A stretch of DNA of 64,000 nucleotides from Flavobacterium sp. ACN2 (GCF_002303885.1 NZ_MRCM01000014.1:103503-167502); one strand, 5' to 3'; positions 8,393-18,071 are shown, counted from the stretch's first letter. The notes: generated by a model not told the origin, from the letters alone. A program made the numbers and translations.

Positions 8393-9553
8393 TTAAAGTA
8401 GCGTTGTTCCGTTGGAGATTTTTACATCATAGAATTTTAATTCAATTCCAAATGTATCTAAATAAAGTTTAGAGAACTTACGCTTTACCTCATTTTCATT
8501 TCCTTTTTTAACTAAATTGATAGTGCATCCTCCAAAACCACCTCCCATAAGTCGGGAACCAATAATGGAATCATCTTCTTTTGCGGTATCAACAAGCATG
8601 TCTAATTCTTCGCAGCTTACCTCGTATTCTTTAGATAAACCATAATGTGTTTCAAAAAGCAGTTCTCCTAAAAGTTCAATGTTTCCTTGGTCTAAAGCTT
8701 CACAAGCTTTGATAACGCGGTTGATTTCTTTTACAACAAAATGAACTCGGTCAAAAACTTTTTCAGTCATTTTATCCTTTAAGCTCAAAACTTGTTCTAC
8801 AGAAGAATCTCTGAAACTTTTTACTTCTGGGAAATGATTTTTTATGATAGATAAACCTTCCTCACATTCAATTCTTCTGGTATTATATTCTGATGTAAAA
8901 AGCGAATGTTTTACATTAGAATCAAATAAAATCAGAGAATAATCTTTGAAGTCGGCATTGTGATATTCAAAATCTAAAGTGTTGCAATCTAGTTTGATCA
9001 CTTTATTTTCAAGACCGTGAACGCTTGAAAATTGGTCCATAATTCCGCAGTTGATACCAACCCAATGTTCTGCTTTTTGCCCTAATAATGAAATGTCTTT
9101 TTTCTCAATTTTTAAATCAAACAGCGATTTGATTCCGAAAATCATTCCGCATTCCAAAGCTGCAGAAGAAGACAATCCAGAACCAACCGGAATATTACTG
9201 CTGAAAACACAATTGAAACCTTCAAAAGAAAATCCGTTATCCTGCAATTGTTTGATTACGCCACGAATGTAATTGGTCCAAACCACATCGCTCAGTTTTA
9301 CTTCCTGAGTCAAATCGATTTCGAATTCTTCATTCAAATCGATGGCAATTATTTTAGAAGTTTTGGTGTTGTTTTTTTCAAAAGCAAAGCAAATCACTTT
9401 GTCAATTGCAGCAGGCAAAACATAACCGTCATTGTAGTCAATATGTTCTCCAATGATGTTGATTCTGCCTGGAGAAAGTACCGTTTTTTGAGGAGAAGAT
9501 CCGAAAGATTTCTCAAAAAAAGCAACGGTATTCTGTATTAAAATATCATTCAT
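8393..9553 (-). CDS. galK: Galactokinase
   Basis: 386 residues of the GHMP kinase family. It phosphorylates alpha-D-galactose at C1. The galactokinase signature GRINIIGEHIDYNDGYVLP is at about residues 29-47, the ATP-binding PVGSGLSSSAALE near 133, and the C-terminal GGGFGGCTI near 350. The catalytic Asp lies in GINCGIMDQFSS. It is followed 15 bp later by galT and preceded by a 242-bp gap with a hairpin after galM. Confidence 0.96.
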   Translation of the reverse strand: MNDILIQNTVAFFEKSFGSSPQKTVLSPGRINIIGEHIDYNDGYVLPAAIDKVICFAFEKNNTKTSKIIAIDLNEEFEIDLTQEVKLSDVVWTNYIRGVIKQLQDNGFSFEGFNCVFSSNIPVGSGLSSSAALECGMIFGIKSLFDLKIEKKDISLLGQKAEHWVGINCGIMDQFSSVHGLENKVIKLDCNTLDFEYHNADFKDYSLILFDSNVKHSLFTSEYNTRRIECEEGLSIIKNHFPEVKSFRDSSVEQVLSLKDKMTEKVFDRVHFVVKEINRVIKACEALDQGNIELLGELLFETHYGLSKEYEVSCEELDMLVDTAKEDDSIIGSRLMGGGFGGCTINLVKKGNENEVKRKFSKLYLDTFGIELKFYDVKISNGTTLL

Positions 9554-9665
9554 TATATAGTTAGTGTATTGTGGTTTTTGGAATTTTATATGTGTTGAGT
9601 GAAATTATTTTTTTTATTCTACCTACTACTTATAGCTTAAATCAAAATCTGTCTAAATCAGCTTT

Positions 9666-9728
9666 AATCTTTTAAAATCTGCGTGAAAAAATCTTGGCAA
9701 AAGTATTTCACGCAGATTTTAAAAGATT
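9666..9728. repeat. Long hairpin between galM and galK
   Basis: Arms AATCTTTTAAAATCTGCGTG and CACGCAGATTTTAAAAGATT pair exactly, with about 23 nt between. It belongs to the CTGCG/CGCAG group of intergenic palindromes also seen at 11951-12026. In RNA it could weaken read-through from galM into galK. Confidence 0.7.
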
Positions 9729-9795
9729 TCAGCAGATTCAATTAGATTTTACTTGATGGATGAAATTATTTTTATTTTATCCAGCAGTTATTATA

Positions 9796-10848
9796 TTAAT
9801 TTAAACTTTCAAATTTGTAAAGTGTTTTTTGCGTGTATTCCTCGCCTTTTTTCAAAACTGCATTTGGAAAATGAGCATGATTTGGCGCATCTGGGAAATT
9901 TTGAGTTTCAAAACAAATTCCGCTTTGCGCATTATAATCAACGTTTTCTTTTCCTTTCAGTTTTCCGAAACAATTTCCGCCTACATATATATGTACACTT
10001 GGCTGATCGGTATAAACATTCATTCTTAGGTTATTTTTTAAGCTGATTAACTGCGCTACGATTTCAGTTTTAGAATTCACCACAAAAGAATTGTCAATTG
10101 GAAACGGACAGCTTTTTGGATTTCTAAAATCAAATTCATGATTGGTTAAATCAGTAAAATTTCCTGTTGGAATATTATCAGAATTGGTTTCCAGCATTTT
10201 AGCCGATTTGATAAACATTTGCTGTTCTAAAACATTTCCGTCATGTCCATCCAGATTAAAATAACTATGATGCGTCAAATTGATAATAGTATCTTCTGTT
10301 GAGGTTGCTTTGTATTCTAACTTCAATTCATTTTCTTCGGTCAAAGTATAAGTCAAATAAACCGTCATTTCTCCAGGAAAATTTTCGTCTAAATGCTCGC
10401 TCAAAAGGGCAAAAGTAATAGAAGGATTTTCGCCAGAAGTTGCATTAACAACACTCCATGCTTTTCTTCCAAATCCCATTACTCCTCCGTGAAGCGTGTT
10501 GCCGTTGTTGTTTCCGTCTAGCTGAAACTTTTTATCGTCAAGGCTAAAAGTTGCATTATGAATACGACCTGCATAACGACCCACAGTAGTTCCGAAATAT
10601 GGAGCACTTGGTAAATTGTATGATTCTAAATACGATTCTAAATTATCAAACCCTAATACAACATCTGTTAATTTTCCGTTTACCGGAATTTGGATTGAAG
10701 TTACAGTTGCACCATAATTGATGATCTGAACTTTCATTCCATTTTTATTAACCAAATCAAAAGAATAAATTTCTTCCTTATTGGGCATTAAACCAAATAA
10801 TTTGCAATTGTGAGTCTCTTTTAAATGCGATATGTGTTTTATTTCCAT
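9796..10848 (-). CDS. galM: Aldose 1-epimerase (galactose mutarotase), cytoplasmic
   Basis: 350 residues, interconverting alpha and beta anomers so that galactokinase gets its substrate. Motifs: LHGGVMGFG near residue 95, the catalytic His in NLTHHSYFNLDG, and the catalytic Glu in CFETQNFPDAPN. The start MEIKHISHLK at 10848 is preferred over an upstream in-frame Met at 10887, because a -7 box at 10873-10880 would put the RNA start between them. No signal peptide, unlike the second epimerase at 32291. First gene of the galM-galK-galT group. Confidence 0.92.
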   Translation of the reverse strand: MEIKHISHLKETHNCKLFGLMPNKEEIYSFDLVNKNGMKVQIINYGATVTSIQIPVNGKLTDVVLGFDNLESYLESYNLPSAPYFGTTVGRYAGRIHNATFSLDDKKFQLDGNNNGNTLHGGVMGFGRKAWSVVNATSGENPSITFALLSEHLDENFPGEMTVYLTYTLTEENELKLEYKATSTEDTIINLTHHSYFNLDGHDGNVLEQQMFIKSAKMLETNSDNIPTGNFTDLTNHEFDFRNPKSCPFPIDNSFVVNSKTEIVAQLISLKNNLRMNVYTDQPSVHIYVGGNCFGKLKGKENVDYNAQSGICFETQNFPDAPNHAHFPNAVLKKGEEYTQKTLYKFESLN

Positions 10849-10872
10849 AAAAATTTTACCAAAAATGAAATC

Positions 10873-10918
10873 CAAAAATAGAAACATTTATTATTTTTGC
10901 ATACCAGTACCTACCAGT
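10873..10918. promoter_or_regulatory. Divergent galM / gntR promoter region with a TACCAG direct repeat
   Basis: Two perfect TAnnTTTG boxes face away from each other: TATTTTTG at 10880-10873 on the minus strand (galM) and TATTTTTG at 10892-10899 on the plus strand (gntR). Between box and gene on the gntR side lies TACCAGTACCTACCAG (10902-10917), two TACCAG copies 10 bp apart. This would overlap the gntR RNA start and the -33 zone of galM, a good place for the GntR-type repressor to act on both. Binding is inferred. Confidence 0.5.
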
Positions 10919-10950
10919 TTTTGCTATTTATAGTCAAAATGACTTTTATT

Positions 10951-11949
10951 ATGAACATTATTTCAATTCACAATAACATCGGTCTGCCAAAATATAAGCA
11001 GATTATTCTTTCAATCGAAAAAGCGATTGAAGAAGGAAATTTGATTAAAGGCGATAGGCTTCCGTCGGTAAATAAAGTCTGTCTGGCTTTTTCTTTATCT
11101 CGTGATACGGTATTATTGGCGTATGACGAATTGAAGAAAAGAGGAATCATTTACGCTATTCCAGGAAAGGGATATTACGTTAAAAGCGTTGAAATCACTA
11201 TAACTCAGAAGGTTTTTTTGCTTTTTGATGAGTTGAATATTTTTAAAGAAGATATTTATAATTCGTTTTTAAAAAACATTGGAAAAAATGTTCAAGTCGA
11301 TATTTTTTTTCACCACTTTAATGTTCAAGTTTTCAAAAAGCTGTTAAATGACAGCAACGGAAATTATACAAAATACATTATTATGCCGACGAACTTAAAC
11401 GATATCGTCGATTCTATAAAAACCCTACCAGTAAGCGACGTAATTATTTTGGATCAGACCAATCCGGACTTAAAAATGTTTCCCGCAATTTATCAAAATC
11501 ACCAAAAAGATATCTTTGAAGGTTTGATGAAAGGCAAATCGCGATTATCAAAATACAAGAAACTGATTTTAATTTTCCCTGGTTTTAGAGAACCTCCAGG
11601 AATGAAATTAGGGTTTGAGTCGTTTTGCCAGACTTATGGTTTTGATTATGAAATTATTTCAGATTTCGGCAATCAATCTATTGCTTTGGGAGATCTGTAC
11701 ATTATACCGCATGATCGTGACTTGCTTTTGGTTATAGAAAATGCAATGAGCAGAAATTTAAAATTGGGAGAAGATTTCGGAATTATATCCTACAATGAAA
11801 CTCCATTGAAGAAAATTGCCGCAAACGGAATTACCACCATTTCAACCAATTTTGAATTGATGGGAAAAATTCTGGCCGATATGGTTTTAAAAGGAACAAA
11901 AGAGCAGATCGAAAATAGATCTGCTCTTATATTGCGTAATTCGTTATAA
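10951..11949 (+). CDS. GntR-family transcriptional regulator with LacI-type sensor domain
   Basis: About 332 residues from MNIISIHNN. A GntR winged-helix domain occupies roughly residues 1-75 (GLPKYKQIILSIEKAIEEG, then LPSVNKVCLAFSLSRDTVLLAYDELKKRG). The remainder resembles a periplasmic-binding-like sugar sensor. Longer in-frame starts exist (ATG at 10939, TTG at 10897), but the TTG lies inside the promoter box, so ATG 10951 or 10939 is chosen. It is divergent from galM and likely controls the galactose genes. Its 3' end is convergent with the AraR-like gene. Confidence 0.87.
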   Translation: MNIISIHNNIGLPKYKQIILSIEKAIEEGNLIKGDRLPSVNKVCLAFSLSRDTVLLAYDELKKRGIIYAIPGKGYYVKSVEITITQKVFLLFDELNIFKEDIYNSFLKNIGKNVQVDIFFHHFNVQVFKKLLNDSNGNYTKYIIMPTNLNDIVDSIKTLPVSDVIILDQTNPDLKMFPAIYQNHQKDIFEGLMKGKSRLSKYKKLILIFPGFREPPGMKLGFESFCQTYGFDYEIISDFGNQSIALGDLYIIPHDRDLLLVIENAMSRNLKLGEDFGIISYNETPLKKIAANGITTISTNFELMGKILADMVLKGTKEQIENRSALILRNSL

Positions 11950-11950
11950 A

Positions 11951-12026
11951 TTTCTCCCGCAGATTTAGCAGATGCAGGGGATTTCTTTTATAAAATCAGC
12001 CAAATCTTCTAAATCTGCGAGAATAA
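11951..12026. terminator. Palindromic terminator between convergent regulators
   Basis: Arms beginning TTCTCCCGCAGATTTAGCAG and ending CTAAATCTGCGAGAATAA pair with a few mismatches. It fills the 84-bp gap between the gntR stop and the stop of the AraR-like gene, so it probably ends both transcripts. Confidence 0.55.
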
Positions 12027-12033
12027 ATACAGT

Positions 12034-12723
12034 TTATAAATTCAATACAAAATTATTGAGTAGTTTTTCTTCATATTTTTCTTTGTTGAAGGTATATAAA
12101 TAAGAACCTTTTCGAGAAGACTGCATATCTTTTTCTTCTAGTTTATTTAGAATTTCCAGAGAGTTTATTTTACTGATGAAATTTCTTTTGTCCAATTCTT
12201 TGCTCAAAATAGCTTCGTACAGTTCTAAAAGCTGACGCATGGTGAATTTCTCCGGAAGCAATTCAAAACCAATTGGTTTTACAGAAGTTTTATATCGAAG
12301 CCTCTTAATCGCATTTTGAACCATTTCGTTATGGTCAAAAATTAAGTTTGGAGCGTCGTTAATCGGGAACCATTCAGCGTGGTAATTCTGGATCAATTCT
12401 GCATTGTGGTTTTCGATGTTAATTAACGCGAAATAAGAAACCGAGATGGTTCTTTCTACAGGGTCACGATCAATTTCACTGTAAGCATGAAGTTGCTCCA
12501 TATAAATATCGTTAAGACCTGTATAGGTATTTAAGATTCTGGTTGCGGCAGCATCTAAGACTTCATCGCGTTTTAGAAAACCTCCAATTAAGGACCATTT
12601 TCCTTTTTCTGGCTCAAAATCTCTTTGAATTAAAAGGATTTTTAGACCGTCATTGTCGAATCCGAAAATGATGCAGTCTACTGCCAGTAAAACTTTATCA
12701 GCAGAGCTATAACTATTTAGCAT
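12034..12723 (-). CDS. araR: Nudix-domain transcriptional regulator, AraR-like
   Basis: 229 residues: an N-terminal Nudix fold (about 10-140) and a C-terminal winged helix (about 150-225). The Nudix box is degenerate (GGFLKRDEVLDAAATRIL instead of Gx5Ex7REUxEExGU), as in regulators that sense a ligand and do not hydrolyse. This is the architecture of NrtR-type proteins and of AraR, known to repress arabinose genes in Bacteroides. It lies next to the arabinan locus, divergent from susC. A palindrome shared with the susC, araB and symporter gaps lies 58 bp before its start, which suggests autoregulation. Family call is solid; the AraR role is a strong inference. Confidence 0.82.
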   Translation of the reverse strand: MLNSYSSADKVLLAVDCIIFGFDNDGLKILLIQRDFEPEKGKWSLIGGFLKRDEVLDAAATRILNTYTGLNDIYMEQLHAYSEIDRDPVERTISVSYFALINIENHNAELIQNYHAEWFPINDAPNLIFDHNEMVQNAIKRLRYKTSVKPIGFELLPEKFTMRQLLELYEAILSKELDKRNFISKINSLEILNKLEEKDMQSSRKGSYLYTFNKEKYEEKLLNNFVLNL

Positions 12724-12780
12724 ATATTATTAATTTGGATGGGTAAATATATGAACTTCTTAAAACGTATCATAATTTAT

Positions 12781-12799
12781 TAATGTAGATTTCACACTT
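12781..12799. promoter_or_regulatory. Candidate AraR operator 2 (araR)
   Basis: TAATGT-AGATTTC-ACACTT, one base away from the AARTGT-N7-ACAYTT pattern. It lies just downstream of the predicted araR start site, where a bound repressor would block transcription. Confidence 0.55.
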
Positions 12800-13075
12800 A
12801 CATAATTAACTACTCAAATGTATAGTTAAAAAAGCTACTTTTTACATAAAAATAACATACAAATTGTCTTTTTAAGATTTTTTTAAGAAAAAAACAGGAC
12901 AGTCAAGGATAGTTTTTTATAAAAATAGGTTCTGTTTAGTCAAAAACACTCAAAAATAAACAATCTTTTACCTACAAAACAATCTTTTTTTTGAATTCAA
13001 AACATTAAAAAACAGATTATTTATACTTTTTTTTATTCCCCTCTTTTTTTGATTATAAAACGACTTTTTCAGTAA

Positions 13076-13094
13076 AAGTGTATTTTTTACACAA
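13076..13094. promoter_or_regulatory. Candidate AraR operator 3 (susC distal)
   Basis: AAGTGT-ATTTTTT-ACACAA, matching 11 of 12 half-site bases of the pattern. It is the most distal of three sites before susC. Confidence 0.5.
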
Positions 13095-13141
13095 TTAAAA
13101 TCATTAAAACAGCAGTTTTTTTGAAAAAACCTTGAATTTTT

Positions 13142-13160
13142 AAATGTTAATTTGACACTT
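13142..13160. promoter_or_regulatory. Candidate AraR operator 4 (susC middle)
   Basis: AAATGT-TAATTTG-ACACTT, a full match to AARTGT-N7-ACAYTT. It is centred 99 bp from operator 5. Confidence 0.55.
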
Positions 13161-13206
13161 AATTTGCGATATGTGTTTTTTTCGAGCTCTTTTTTTGTGA
13201 TATTAA

Positions 13207-13239
13207 TTTGTTTACATGATTTTTTTTTAGTTAAATTTA
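13207..13239 (+). promoter_or_regulatory. susC promoter (TTTG-N21-TAaaTTTa)
   Basis: A -33 TTTG at 13207-13210 and a -7 box TAAATTTA at 13232-13239 (seven of eight consensus bases if read TAnnTTTG) are separated by 21 bp, within the Flavobacterium range. The predicted start near 13245 falls inside operator 5. Confidence 0.5.
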
Positions 13240-13240
13240 C

Positions 13241-13259
13241 AAATGTAAGATTAACACTT
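13241..13259. promoter_or_regulatory. Candidate AraR operator 5 (susC proximal)
   Basis: AAATGT-AAGATTA-ACACTT, a full match. It directly abuts the susC -7 box, so occupancy should exclude RNA polymerase or block its exit. Confidence 0.6.
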
Positions 13260-13296
13260 ATTAACTAAACCACTAACCAATCTTAACTAAACCATT

Positions 13297-16200
13297 ATGA
13301 TTACAAAACAAAAATTACTTTTGTATTGCAATTTTCTATTGCCAAAAACAAATTGGATTTTAGCAGTATTAATGCTATTATTTTCTGTTAATCAGATGTC
13401 TGCTCAAGGCAAAACGATAACAGGGGTTGTTACATCGGCGCAAGACAATCTTCCTTTGCCGGGTGTAAACATTATAATAAAAGGAACCAAAACAGTTGCT
13501 ACAACTGGATTTGATGGAGAGTATTCGATTAAAGCATCCACAAATGATGTTTTAGTTTTTTCATTTATAGGATTTCAGAACAAAGAGATAGTCGTAGGAA
13601 GCCAGTCTAAAATTGATGTGGCGTTGGGCGAAGACACTAATAAACTTAATGAGGTAGTTGTTATTGGTTACGGAACTCAAAAGAAATCAGATTTAACAGG
13701 TTCTGTAAGTGTTGTTAACTTAGAATCGGCTAAAAAAGTAGTTACGTATGATGCCGCAAAAATGCTTCAAGGACAAGTGCCAGGTGTTACTGTACAATCT
13801 TCAGGAGAACCGGGAGGCTTTGTTAATGTGAAGATTAGAGGTATAACTTCATTTAGCAACAATAATCCACTTTTTGTAATCGACGGAATTATGGTCGATT
13901 CACCTTATGATTTTGCCCCAGGAGAAATAGAATCTATGCAGGTTTTAAAAGATGCATCATCGGCTGCTATTTATGGTGTTCGCGGTGCAAATGGTGTTGT
14001 AATTATTACGACTAAAAAAGGTAAGCAAGGCAAAATGGACATTAAATTCAAGTCTATTGTAGGTCTTCAAAATGTTGCTAAAAAGTGGGATGTTACAGAT
14101 CGCGTTGGTTACCAGAAAATTACTAGCGAGGCCGAAAGAAACAGAGATATTAGAGCAGGCGTTCCAGTAAGCATTGCTCCAGGAAATGACCCAAATAGTG
14201 CATCGTACATATCAAATGTTGATACAGATTGGCAGAAAGAATCTTTTCAGACTGGTGTTGTACAAAATCAAGCCTTGACATTTACAGGAGGTGCAGAAAG
14301 TATTGCTTACAGCTTTAATGTTGACTATTTTAAAAATACAAGTTACATTAAAACACCTCAGGACTATGAGAGATTGTCTACCAATTTAAATTTAAATGGT
14401 AAAAAAGGAAAATTTAAATACGGTGCAAAAATAGCTTATACACAATCTGATAAGGAAATTTTTAATGAATACAATGCAGGTCAAACGGTTGTAAGTGATA
14501 TTTTAGGAGCTATTCCGACTATGCCCGTTTATGATGCAAACAGACTTGGTGGTTATGGAGGTACAGACAATCTGACTCAGAGAGCAATTTCTATGAATCC
14601 TATTGGATACAACAATCTGATTGATAATAATGGAAAAAGAAACCGTTTTATTGGAGATGTTTGGGGAGAAGTAGAAATCGTTAAAGGTCTTAAATACAAA
14701 CTGGATGTAAGTTACGATAGAACTGATTGGGAAAATAGAAAATTTATTCCACCAAGTGATTTAGGATGGTATTATATTACTACAAATGACGAAGCATCTC
14801 TAGATGTTGAAACAGGAAATGAGCTAAGAACGTTTTTGAATAATTTGTTAACTTATGAAGTGACTCTTGGGAAGCATAAAATTGACGCTCTTGCAGGTTG
14901 GATTCAGGAAAAAAGAGATTATCACAGATATAATTCAAGAGGTGTAGGTTACACTCCAAACGACATTCCGATGCTTCAATATGCTGATGCTAGAAATGCA
15001 TCTGAATATAAATTTACGATTACAGGAATATCATACATCAGTAGATTAAATTATTCTTATGATGATAGATATTTAGTGCAGGCTAACTTTAGACAAGATA
15101 AAACGTCTCTTTTTAGTGAAAAAAATAATTCGGCAAACTTTTACTCTTTTTCAGGAGGATGGAAACTTAGTAACGAAAAATTCTGGACATTGCCAGAATG
15201 GATAAGCAATATTAAACTTAGAGGAGGTTACGGGACATTAGGAAATAATACTATTTCGCAATATTTCTTTGCTTCAACGGTAAACAGTTTTGCAGGTTAT
15301 GATTTTAATAATGAGCTCGCTCCAGGAACAACTGTAGTTGCGGCACTGGACCCTAATGTAAAATGGGAAAAATCTACAAACTCAAACGTAGGTATCGAAT
15401 TAGGTTTTTTAAACAATGATTTACAGTTTACAGCAGAATACTTTGTAAAAAAATCAGATGATTTATTGTTAGGCGTTCCGCTTCCGTTTTCTACAGGGGC
15501 ATTTCCAGCAAGTGTTACCACAAATGCAGGATCAATGAAAAACTCAGGGGTTGAGTTTACAGCAGCTTACAGCAATCATCATCATAAATTTAAATATGAT
15601 ATTTCTGCAAACTTTGGAACACTGAAAAATGAAGTTACTAAAATCGGTGTAAACGGAAATCCGATCTACGGAGCAGTTTCTAAAACTGAAGTAGGAAGAT
15701 CTGTTGGAGAAATGTTTGCTTGGGAAGCAGTTGGAATTTTCCAAAATGCAGCTGAAGTTGCGGCTTCTCCAACTCAAACGGGTGCAGCTCCTGGAGACGT
15801 GAAATTTAGAGATGTAAATGGCGACGGAATAATTACAGATGCAGATAGAACTTTCCAGGGAGTAACAATTCCTAAATATGGCTTCGGATTCAATTTCAGT
15901 GCTTCTTATTCTAACTTTGATTTCTCTATGTTTTGGCAAGGAGCGGGAGGTAACAAAGTATTTAATGCAATGTACCGCAATTTGATGATCGGACAATATA
16001 CAAACCATCATACAGATGAGTTAAATTATTGGACACCAACGAATACCAATACCAATATTCCGGCTCCAGTTATTGGAGATCCAAATGGAAACAGCAGAGA
16101 TTCAAACAGATTTATTGAAAGCGGTGATTATGTGAAACTGCAAACAATGGAAATCGGGTATAACATCCCGATAAAAGATAAATTTATTGAAAAAGCTAAG

Positions 16201-16353
16201 GTTTACCTAAATGGTCAAAATCTGTTGATTATCTCTAAATATAAAGGATATGATCCTGACTTTAACAGTGACGGATTACTTTCAAGAGGATATGATGCAG
16301 GATCTTTTCCAAATCCAAGAACAATTTCTTTAGGAGTAGAAGTAAGCTTCTAA
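13297..16353 (+). CDS. SusC/RagA-family TonB-dependent outer-membrane receptor
   Basis: 1018 residues. A signal peptide ends near MSAQGKT, followed by a carboxypeptidase-like regulatory domain (TGVVTSAQDNLPLPGVNI, FDGEYSIKA), the SusC-type segment VVVIGYGTQKKSDLTGSVS near 122-140, a plug domain (LKDASSAAIYGVRGANGVVI) and a long beta-barrel ending in aromatic SF. It imports oligosaccharides through the outer membrane using TonB energy, as the lower half of a pair with the SusD-like lipoprotein that follows 28 bp later. Enzyme neighbours make arabino-oligosaccharides the likely cargo. Regulation is probably by AraR through operators 3-5. Confidence 0.95.
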   Translation: MITKQKLLLYCNFLLPKTNWILAVLMLLFSVNQMSAQGKTITGVVTSAQDNLPLPGVNIIIKGTKTVATTGFDGEYSIKASTNDVLVFSFIGFQNKEIVVGSQSKIDVALGEDTNKLNEVVVIGYGTQKKSDLTGSVSVVNLESAKKVVTYDAAKMLQGQVPGVTVQSSGEPGGFVNVKIRGITSFSNNNPLFVIDGIMVDSPYDFAPGEIESMQVLKDASSAAIYGVRGANGVVIITTKKGKQGKMDIKFKSIVGLQNVAKKWDVTDRVGYQKITSEAERNRDIRAGVPVSIAPGNDPNSASYISNVDTDWQKESFQTGVVQNQALTFTGGAESIAYSFNVDYFKNTSYIKTPQDYERLSTNLNLNGKKGKFKYGAKIAYTQSDKEIFNEYNAGQTVVSDILGAIPTMPVYDANRLGGYGGTDNLTQRAISMNPIGYNNLIDNNGKRNRFIGDVWGEVEIVKGLKYKLDVSYDRTDWENRKFIPPSDLGWYYITTNDEASLDVETGNELRTFLNNLLTYEVTLGKHKIDALAGWIQEKRDYHRYNSRGVGYTPNDIPMLQYADARNASEYKFTITGISYISRLNYSYDDRYLVQANFRQDKTSLFSEKNNSANFYSFSGGWKLSNEKFWTLPEWISNIKLRGGYGTLGNNTISQYFFASTVNSFAGYDFNNELAPGTTVVAALDPNVKWEKSTNSNVGIELGFLNNDLQFTAEYFVKKSDDLLLGVPLPFSTGAFPASVTTNAGSMKNSGVEFTAAYSNHHHKFKYDISANFGTLKNEVTKIGVNGNPIYGAVSKTEVGRSVGEMFAWEAVGIFQNAAEVAASPTQTGAAPGDVKFRDVNGDGIITDADRTFQGVTIPKYGFGFNFSASYSNFDFSMFWQGAGGNKVFNAMYRNLMIGQYTNHHTDELNYWTPTNTNTNIPAPVIGDPNGNSRDSNRFIESGDYVKLQTMEIGYNIPIKDKFIEKAKVYLNGQNLLIISKYKGYDPDFNSDGLLSRGYDAGSFPNPRTISLGVEVSF

Positions 16354-16381
16354 CCAGGTCTAACCATTAAAACGTATTAAA

Positions 16382-17944
16382 ATGAAATCTAAATTTTTTA
16401 GCTATATAACCGTTTTCCTTTCACTAGCCTTGGTAACCACAAGCTGTGTGGATAACGAAGATTTGACTCAACTAGATCCAAATAATGATTCAGTCGATAA
16501 CTTTTGGAAAACAGATGAAGATGCATTGCAAGGTGTAAATGCTGCTTACGGAAGTTTATTAACAGATGGAACTTACATGAGAAGTACACCATTATTGTTA
16601 GATGCAAAAGCAGATGATTCTCGTACAAACAGCCCTTGGGCATCAATGTATAATGTGGGGCACTTTAATTCAAATGTTGCAGATGCAGCGATTTATGGAT
16701 GGGCTTACGAAACTTATTATCAAGGTATTTACCGTGCCAATCAAGTATTGACAAATGTACCCGGAATTGAATTTGAAGACGAAGCTTTAAAAAACAGAAT
16801 TATAGGACAAGCTTATTTCTTAAGAGGATTGTACTTTTTTCATGCAGTAAACATGTTTAAGAATGTGCCTCTTCCAACAGAATTAGCGGTTTATTATCCT
16901 CAAAAAACACAAGACGAAGGCTGGGCACAAGTTATTGCAGACTTTAAAGCAGCAGCAGAATTACTTCCAAATTCTTATGTTGGCCTTTCAGGATTAGATG
17001 GAGGACAAAAAGGACGTGCAACTAAAGGGGCAGCGTTAGGATATTTAGGAAAAGCCTATTTGTTTACAAAAGATTTTACAAATGCTAAAACAACGTTTAA
17101 GCAAGTAATAGATTTAGGAGTTTATTCTTTGGTCGCAAATTACCGTGATAACTTCACAACAGCAAACGAAAACAATTCAGAATCTCTTTTTGAAGTGCAA
17201 TTTAGCCGTGATGCCGGAGGTGTCGATTTAGGTTGGGGAGGTGCTCCTGCTTCTGGATGGGGAAAAACATCTGCAAGAGCCATTACCTATGCACCACGTG
17301 CTTTTGGATGGACAGACGTTCAGCCAACTTGGGCATTGTTTAATGAATTTAAAGAAGAAAAAACAAAAACAGGACAAGATGATCCTCGTCTAGATGCTAC
17401 TATTTTTTACAATAAACCAGGCGGAATGCAATTGTACGGAAAAGATTTTGCCACATTCTATGCTTCAAGTCCAGCCGATTTAAATGATTTATTCTGCAGA
17501 AAATACCAAAACTCTGACGGACAATTTGCAGACGAATACGATTGGCGTTCCGGAATCAATGAGCGTTTATTAAGATATGCCGATGTTCTTTTAATGTATG
17601 CTGAATGTTTAAATGAAACAGGCGATACTCAAGGAGCTTATACTTACATTCAAATGGTAAGAGACAGAGTAAATCTTCCTGATTTAGCCACTGCAAAACC
17701 AGGATTGTCTCAAGCGCAAATGAGAGAGCAGATTGGTCACGAAAGATTTTTAGAATTTCCTCTAGAAGGACACCGTTTTGACGATATCCGCCGTTGGGGA
17801 TGGCTTCAAGACCCTGCTAAATTAGCTTGGTTAAAAGCAAGAGATGCAGAGTTTAATTCTTATACAGCAGGAAGAGAATATTTCCCAATTCCACAATTAG
17901 AAATGGATAACAACCCGGGAACTGTTCAAAACGACAGTTATTAA
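16382..17944 (+). CDS. SusD/RagB-family surface glycan-binding lipoprotein
   Basis: 520 residues with a lipoprotein signal (lipobox TTSC, Cys22). The SusD hallmarks are present: NFWKTDEDALQGVNAAYGSL at the start of the mature protein, TPR-like helices, and the C-terminal LLRYADVLLMYAECLNETGD, QIGHERFLEFPLEGHRFDDIRRWG and YFPIPQLEMDNNP blocks. It caps the SusC barrel at the cell surface and hands over glycan. Translation is likely coupled to susC (28-bp gap). Confidence 0.95.
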   Translation: MKSKFFSYITVFLSLALVTTSCVDNEDLTQLDPNNDSVDNFWKTDEDALQGVNAAYGSLLTDGTYMRSTPLLLDAKADDSRTNSPWASMYNVGHFNSNVADAAIYGWAYETYYQGIYRANQVLTNVPGIEFEDEALKNRIIGQAYFLRGLYFFHAVNMFKNVPLPTELAVYYPQKTQDEGWAQVIADFKAAAELLPNSYVGLSGLDGGQKGRATKGAALGYLGKAYLFTKDFTNAKTTFKQVIDLGVYSLVANYRDNFTTANENNSESLFEVQFSRDAGGVDLGWGGAPASGWGKTSARAITYAPRAFGWTDVQPTWALFNEFKEEKTKTGQDDPRLDATIFYNKPGGMQLYGKDFATFYASSPADLNDLFCRKYQNSDGQFADEYDWRSGINERLLRYADVLLMYAECLNETGDTQGAYTYIQMVRDRVNLPDLATAKPGLSQAQMREQIGHERFLEFPLEGHRFDDIRRWGWLQDPAKLAWLKARDAEFNSYTAGREYFPIPQLEMDNNPGTVQNDSY

Positions 17945-18071
17945 GTTTTCACTCTCGGTTTTCACTCACAGTCTCACTGTATACTGTAACTGAAAACTGA
18001 GACTATAATATTATGCCTTAGAATTTGGAATACAAGAGAAGTAATTTTTAACAGTAACTAAAATTAGAATA

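Larger units (their letters stand above)
12724..13296. promoter_or_regulatory. 573-bp divergent regulatory region araR / susC
   Basis: Very AT-rich with no gene. It holds four of the seven candidate AraR palindromes (12781, 13076, 13142, 13241), a minus-strand -7 box TACATTTG at 12815-12822 for araR, and a plus-strand promoter for susC. The middle (about 12830-13070) is homopolymer-rich, and I see no further structure there. Confidence 0.6.

Noticed and set aside
12826..12850. An eighth AraR-type site (AAAGCT-ACTTTTT-ACATAA)
   Set aside because: Only one half fits and the left half departs from AARTGT at two or more positions.
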